Source: Ehretia macrophylla
Taxonomy: Eukaryota; Streptophyta; Magnoliopsida; Boraginales; Ehretiaceae
DNA length: 64,000 nucleotides
Assembly: GCA_037974665.1 (NCBI GenBank)
Contig: CM075768.1
Coordinates: 12,577,001 to 12,641,000 of the forward strand
Reading direction: 5' to 3'
Below, in pieces: positions 58,472 to 64,000 of the stretch. The notes under the pieces are model-generated. The model was not told the origin of the DNA, did no database searches, and was given only the letters and a program-made list of their open reading frames with translations. A program made the position numbers and the translations under genes. Within the stretch, counting starts at the first letter, position 1. Every line of letters begins with the position of its first letter.

Positions 58472-60763
58472 TATAATACCCGAGCCCGGAATATGAATTT
58501 TCTTTGTTTATTATTTTGAAAATTTTATTTCCTTAAATTCTTTATGAATTAACTGTTACTTTCTAGTCGACGCAACGTGCATTGCATTTAAGGAGCGATA
58601 GCTAGATAACGATTTCCAGTCCTCAGCAAATAGTGAAACTAGTATTTAGACGACTTAAATTTTATATTTTAAATATTGCTAGCTTTATTTGAACTTACCA
58701 TAGCTGAAACGGCTTTAAAACGCGCGAAATAGGGGCCTTTGACCAAGTTTTAAGTGGTTTGACCTTTGACCTTTGACCTTTGACCATTTGACACCTTATA
58801 AGCTAAAATAATAGGCAAAAAAAAAAAAAAACAGCAGCAAATAGAGAGAGATGGCCGTGAGCTTTGAGGGAGAAAAAAAAAAAGATTTCAACTTCCAATC
58901 TTTCATTCTTCGCGAGAGCTCGTGCGGGATGATTACCGAGGCAACCAACGTTGTTTTCCTAGCGACTAGGAGTACCTAAGGTGAGGGAAGCATGTTATTT
59001 GCGCATTTATACGTTGTGTTAGTTAACTTTATCAGTTTTTAGATTTATCCGTAGATCGTTATTTAAAGCGAATTGATGCTTCTAAAATGTTCCTTAGCAT
59101 TGGTAGAACATGTATTTATGGCTTTGTAACATTTTCTGCGGTTAAATGTTGTGATTGCAACTTGAATTGTGATATGAATAGTACTTTGTGAATAGTAAAA
59201 CCTTGAAACGTTGAAATTGCGCTGTTATGCTTTCTATTGATGTAGAAACGTGCTAGGTATGCTAGAATGCTAAAATGTGTGGTTTGTTTGGGTTGCGTAG
59301 TGAAAAAAACTAGAATTAAGCCTTTGGGAAAGTCGGGGTCGTTTAGGTCGACTTTGGCGTTTTCTCGTTTTGCGTGTTGGCATTGCTTCGGGAAGCCATG
59401 GAAGCACTTTTGGTGAGAATATGGCGTTGGTTGGGTGTTTGGTTGTTGTAGTTGTAGTTCAAACGAGAAAGGGGGAAATCGGGGCTTTGCGCGAGTTCTA
59501 GGGTGAAGTAAGGTTTCGGGGTCTTTAGACGTGCCTTACGGTGACCTAGGAGGGTTGGCGAAGTCAGTTTCCAGAATTCGTGGCTCGTTTGGAAATGGTA
59601 GCATTTTGATAGTTGGGGCCGATTTGTGTTTTTGTGTGTTTACTTGTCTTTATGCTTATAGAATGCTTAGAATTACTTGAATTACTTGTTTGAGTTGTTT
59701 TGGATTGAATTGCTTATCAAATTGCTGCTATTGCGTGCGAGAGTAACCTACTTTGTTATTCTCCCACGTGTGGTTTATCGCTTGTTTATTGCTTGTTTAT
59801 TGTCTTGTATCGAGTCTTGCATGGCATAGTGTCTCGCACGTGAGTGATGGGCCTCTCTGGGTAGCCTTGGGTTGCCAGTGTTGGTTGCTCTAGCTCCGTT
59901 GCTATTCCCTTTCTCGCTTGGGTTGCCTCCCAGGGAGATTTGGGTCGTAGGATTGATGGATACTTCCGGGGTATTCCAAACTGGTGTTATAAGGTTGTTT
60001 TGGGCCGGCGCGTCGTCATCGAATTCGTGTTTGAAAGTGGTTCGTGAAAAGAGTATCGTATCCTTTGATTGAGTGTTTGCAGCTTTAAATACTTGCCTTG
60101 CTTAATTGATGGCTTTGGTTGTATTTTTTTTATATGATTTGTATGTATTGCGTGGTATTGCATTGCATATTTCTCTCATCTCCGTCCTTGAGACCAATTG
60201 CCCTCGCTGAGCAATAGTTTTTGCTCATTCCTCTCTATACTATGTTTTTACAGGAGTAGTTGAGGCAGACCCTCTCGAGGTAATTGAGGAGGAGGAGCAG
60301 GTGGAGGTGTTTCCGTGATAGCACTTACCTGCTTTGCTGGTGGTTGGTTACCAGTTTTGTGCAAACCTTGATGTTATGTATATTGCGTGAAGGAAGCTTA
60401 ATTTTGAGGCTTGTAGCCTTGTATGTATTTTCCTATTTTGAGACCTTTAATGGTCTTATGTTGTAATGAATTAAAGTTGTAATGTTGTAACTTGTAACTG
60501 ATGATTAGTGAAGAAATGCATGCTAATGGCTAATGGTTTAGTGGCATAAGTACTTGTGTAGTATGCATGGCATTTTTGGTTTGGAAAGTTGGTTAGTAAG
60601 AGAATGCAAATTTTAAAGAAAGTTAGCTTGTTTTGATCATTTTATAGCTTTCGCAAGTATTATATTGTTTTTAGGGTTTTGGATCGTCCGCGGTACAGAG
60701 GAGACTCCGTCCGTGTGTCGGGTCCGGGCTTGGCCTTTTGCGGGGTCGGGTCGGGGCGTGACA
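58472..60763 (+). repeat. 3' LTR of the young gypsy
   Basis: This is the partner of 51237-53531. It starts TATAATACCC where the 5' LTR has TGTAATACCC, so the terminal TG is TA here. The predicted intron corresponds to 58981-60253 and the small acidic frame to 60254-60318. Frames at 59872-60466 duplicate those of the 5' LTR and are not genes. Confidence 0.95.
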
Positions 60764-60768
60764 CTAAC

Positions 60769-61527
60769 AATCTGATCCAAATAAAGACCCGTTAACTTTG
60801 TAACTTCATCTCCCATCCTTATCGAAATAAAATGAGCTGTCTTCGTCAAACGATCCACGATAACCCAAACTGCATCGTTACCTCTTGGAGTTCTAGGCAA
60901 ACCAGTGACGAAGTCCATCGTAATATGCTCCCACTTCCACTCTGGTATAGCCAACGGCTGAAGTAACCTTGCAAGTCGTTGATGCTCGGCTTTCACCCTC
61001 TAACAAGTCAAACATCTAGATACAAACTAAACAACCTCTCTCTTCATGTTATTCCACCAGTAATGTTGCTTCAAATCCTGATACATCTTGGTTCCACTGG
61101 GATGAATAGTGTACTTAGAATTATGAGCTTCTTCCAGAATACCTCGCCTCAAGCCCGGTTCATCGGGAACACATACCTTGTTCCGAAACTGAAGAATACC
61201 GTCCTCATGTACTTTGAAGTCAGACTGATCATCTATGATCTGATCCTTGATCTTCTGAAGTTTAACATCCAGTTGCTGAGCTTCTCTGATATGAGACAGC
61301 AATAAAGGCTGAATACGGAGATGTGAACATATTATCCCAACCTGAGTCAACTCCGGTCTCCAATAAGTGAATTCCTCAAGAACTTCCCATTTCTTGACAG
61401 CCAAACAAGAAATACTAGTCTTACGGCTAAGAGTGTCTGCCACAACATTTGCCTTCCCAAGCAGATAATTGATAGAACAATTATAATCTCCAAGAAGTTC
61501 CATCCACCTCCGCTGACGCATATTCAA
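60769..61527 (-). pseudogene. RNase H end and integrase N-terminal half, degenerate
   Basis: Minus-strand frame 61027-61527 reads N-M-R-Q-R-R-W-M-E-L-L-G-D-Y, the RNase H C-terminus. It then has I-R-E-A-Q-Q at the site where the young element has TAG, followed by the integrase zinc domain H-N-S-K-Y-T-I-H-P. Two stops near 61020 interrupt the region between zinc domain and core. Frame 60637-60996 then gives H-I-T-M-D-F-V-T-G with the first catalytic D. It continues to D-Q-I-V and is cut at 60768 by the young element. Confidence 0.87.
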
Positions 61528-61533
61528 CTCCTT

Positions 61534-62343
61534 CTATGAGAATAAATACTTAAGACTCTTATGATAAGTGAAAATCTCGAACTTACTGCCCCACAGATAA
61601 TGACGCCACTTTTTCAGTGAGAAAACAACAGCTGCCAACTCAAGATCATGAGTCGGATAGTTCACCTCATAAGGCTTCAACTTTTTAGAAGCATATGCAA
61701 TAACCCGGCCATTCTGCATAAGAACACATCCCAAGCCCTCCTTGGATGTATTGCTGTAAATGACCATATTATCGGTCCCCTCTGGTAGAGCAAGTACTGG
61801 AGCAGTAGTCAATCTCTTTTTCAACTCCTGAAACCCACTCTCACATTTCTCATCCCAAACAAAGCTAGTATGTTTCTGAGTTAACTTAGAAAGTGGCCCA
61901 GCAATCTTCGAGAAGTCCTTTACAAACCTACGGTAATAACCCGCCAAGCCAAGAAAGCTATGGACCTCAGAAACATTCTCTGGCCATTTCCAAGACATCA
62001 CTACTTCAATCTTAGTGGGATCTACAGATATACCGCTTTGTGTAATCACATGGCCAAGAAAGGATATGCGTTGCAGCCAAAATTCACATTTGCTAAACTT
62101 GGCAAACAACTGATGCTCCTGCAGCTTCTGTAAGACAAGCCGTAGATGTTGCTCGTGCTCCGATTCAGATTTAGAATAGACCAAGATATCATCAATAAAG
62201 ATTACCACGAACTGGTCCAAATACGGCTGAAAAACCCGATGCATAAGATCCATGAATGCTGCCGGTGCATTAGTTAATCCAAAGGGCATAACAAAAAACT
62301 CATAATGCCCGTACCGAGTCCTGAAGGCATGACTTCGGAACAT
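61534..62343 (-). pseudogene. RT core and RNase H, degenerate
   Basis: This minus-strand frame of 269 codons holds [19 protein letters not shown] (RT catalytic site) and [11 protein letters not shown]. RNase H reads Y-S-N-T-S-K-E-G, where the usual D of S-D-A-S is N, and then F-T-Y-H-K-S, where the usual D is Y. A stop at about 61528-61530 ends the frame where the homologue has glutamine. It joins the upstream frame through a one-base shift near 62330. Confidence 0.88.
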
Positions 62344-63280
62344 CCTCCGTGTGAATCCGAAGCTGATAATACCCCTGCCTCAAGTCAAACTTAGAGTAGA
62401 CTTTGGCTCCCTGAAGTTGATCAAACAACTCATCAATTAGTGGCAAATGATACTTGTTCTTGATGGTCACCTGATTCAAACCACGATAATCAATACACAA
62501 TCTCAATGTACCATTATTCTTCTTCACAAATAAAACAGGAGCTCCCCAAGGTGAAGAACTCTGCTGAATAAATCCCTTCTCCAATAACTCCTGCAACTGA
62601 GTCTTCAATTCCTTCAGCTCAGCTGGTGCCATCCGGTACGCTGATTTGGAAATAGGTTGAGTACCGAGAACAAGATTGATCACAAACTCCACATCTCTCT
62701 CTGGTGGTAACCCTGGCAATTCGTCGGGAAATACATTAAGATATTCCTGAATAATAGGAACCTCCTCCAACTGTAGCTTATCAGATGGCTTGTTAATCAA
62801 ATAAGCTAGATAACCCGAACACCTCTTACTCACCAACTCAACAGCTTTAGTTGCTGAGATAACATAACTCGTCTTAGCACCCCGGTTCCCTGCTACTTCT
62901 ACTACTGGCTGATCTGGCAATCGAAACTGTACTACCTTGGTTCTACAATTTAACTGGGCATCATACTTAGAAAGCCAATCCATATCCAAGATAACATCAT
63001 ACCCCCAGATAGGAAATAAGATAAGGTCCGAAGGAAAACTATGCCCCTTAACATGTATTTTACAATCCTTACATACTAAGCCAGTCACATACTTATCAGT
63101 TAAAGAGGTACTAATCTCAACCACATAAGGCAATCTTTCAGGTTGCATATTAACACGTTGCACACAAGCAGGAGTAATGAAAGAATGCGTAGCACCAGAA
63201 TCAATCAACACTTTAACAAGTTGAACAAGTATAAGGAAGTTACCTTCCACCACTGCAGCATCCTCAGGCATCTCCTCCAA
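62300..63280 (-). pseudogene. Protease and RT N-terminal part, degenerate
   Basis: This minus-strand frame of 326 codons has [10 protein letters not shown] at residues 25-34, the intact aspartic protease motif, in contrast to the young element. It continues through [25 protein letters not shown] and [11 protein letters not shown]. It then loses frame near 62330 (an apparent extra base relative to the homologue). A stop near 63300 separates it from gag. Confidence 0.88.
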
Positions 63281-64000
63281 ATCAACTGCGTAGGCCCAAG
63301 CTTGGACCTACTGCTGCTGAGGTGCACTGCCCGCAGGTCTACCCTGATAACCTTGAGTCGCTGCCCGACCCTCAGTCCTCTAATATCTAGGGCAATCCCT
63401 CGCCTTGTGCTGATTGCTACCGCATCCTAAACACGTCCCTGCCTTCACTCTACAATCGGCCTTCACATTCCCCGTGCGCTTGCAGTGTGTACACTACGGT
63501 GATGATGCAGTAACACTGCCCCTGGAAGAACCAGAAGCTGAAGGAACAACTGAACCAGCCTGCTGCTGAGGCCTTACCAAACTAGGCCTGTACTGACCCT
63601 GAGACTGGGCTGGCCTAAACTGGGACTGAACCTGATATGACCCCTGCTGAAACTGAGGCCGATAATAACTCTGCTGACCCTGTGGCCTGAAAGAACCCTG
63701 CTGAGCTGGTGGCCTGTACACAACCTGCTGTACGGGAGGCCTATACATACCCTGCTAAAACTGCGGTTGATACAGCCTCTTACTAGGCTGACTAGACATA
63801 AGCTGATCCCCCTTTCTCTTTTCTAACCTAGAAGCTGCATCAAAGGCCTCAGTGAATATATCATATCGATTCAGAGCCATCGCATCCTGAATCTCGGGCC
63901 TCAACCCCAACATAAATCTACGAGTCATCCGCTCCTCATCAGCCACATATTCCGGTGCATACCGGGACAATCGAGTAAAGGTGGCCTCATATTGAGCCAC
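63281..64000 (-). pseudogene. Gag with zinc knuckles, degenerate, cut by window edge
   Basis: The frame 63755-64000 (open to the edge) reads M-A-Q-Y-E-A-T-F-T-R-L-S-R-Y, the gag core, then E-K-R-K-G-D-Q. A stop near 63752 follows. Frame 63494-63748 is a Q/P/Y-rich linker with a repeated Y-R-P-P-x-Q-Q unit. Around 63400-63490 one knuckle survives as C-L-G-C-G-S-N-Q-H-K-A-R-D-C, while the first has lost its leading cysteine. The gag start and 5' LTR are right of the window. Confidence 0.85.

Larger units (their letters stand above)
51237..60763 (+). mobile_element. Young, nearly intact Tekay/Del-type gypsy element (9.5 kb)
   Basis: The two LTRs (51237-53531 and 58472-60763) flank a primer-binding site, one gag-pol frame and a polypurine tract. 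The exact 5-bp duplication CTAAC is at 51232-51236 and 60764-60768. By eye the LTRs differ at about 15 sites plus homopolymer length. The insertion splits the integrase of the minus-strand element between I-V and R-L-H-G, and the two halves rejoin in frame if the insert and one CTAAC are removed. A C-terminal GPY/F-type module followed by a chromodomain, with initiator-Met priming, places it in the Tekay/Del chromoviruses. Confidence 0.95.

Noticed and set aside
1-64000. Bacterial-style operons, CRISPR arrays, phage defence genes, tRNA or rRNA genes
   Set aside because: No such structures were found. The spaced repeats present are TE subterminal, LTR or leader arrays without uniform spacers. 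tRNA-like words are retrotransposon primer-binding sites of 12-18 nt.

Overview
This is plant nuclear DNA, most likely from a eudicot. It is AT-rich and has no bacterial gene structure. Almost everything recognisable is transposable-element (TE) sequence: Ty1/copia, Ty3/gypsy of Tekay/Del chromovirus and Athila types, hAT, CACTA and Mutator-like elements. I found no intact host gene, tRNA, rRNA or CRISPR array. The density of nested insertions suggests heterochromatin, for example pericentromeric.

Layout. (1) 1-8281: a decayed copia element whose 5' LTR runs off the left edge. It sits inside the 5' LTR of a non-autonomous gypsy element (remnant 8282-9510, interior 9511-10664, 3' LTR 10665-14512). 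That element in turn sits in the RNase H region of a minus-strand Athila element (14513 to about 20002). This is a three-level nest. (2) 20003-21428: a 49-bp exact tandem duplication and AT-rich DNA. (3) 21429-32202: a short hAT element containing a short CACTA element (21530-31375), which contains a young non-autonomous gypsy element (21616-29298). Target-site duplications are readable at all three levels, with two mismatches at the hAT level. (4) 32455-34816: a solo gypsy LTR. Its flanks have an unoccupied paralogue at about 36530-36842. (5) 34817-39650: the least TE-dense stretch, holding small repeats, a Mutator-like element with a 9-bp duplication (37642-38903) and a 120-bp-period tandem duplication. 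(6) about 39650-44669: a second, 5'-truncated non-autonomous gypsy copy. (7) 44670-46337: a copia LTR fragment. (8) 46338-47832: a minus-strand SIRE-like copia gag/protease fragment. (9) 47833 to beyond 64000: a degenerate minus-strand Tekay-type gypsy. Its integrase is split by a young, nearly intact plus-strand Tekay-type gypsy (51237-60763).

How the parts relate. The plus-strand gypsy is the only element close to coding-competent. Its roughly 1,528-codon gag-pol frame is broken by one TAG, and its protease motif reads D-P-G rather than D-S-G. The young non-autonomous element at 21616-29298 shares its LTR family with the broken minus-strand gypsy at 47833, so that family is the natural candidate for its mobilising partner.

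The most interesting signal lies inside the gypsy LTRs. Several families, on both strands, share a donor-like AAGGTGAG, an acceptor-like polypyrimidine-AG roughly 0.8-1.3 kb downstream, and an open stretch after the acceptor in the same phase. In two related families that stretch differs mostly at synonymous positions and by one in-frame 9-nt indel. I read this as a possible conserved leader intron followed by a small acidic peptide exon inside the LTR. Splicing and translation are inferences, not observations.
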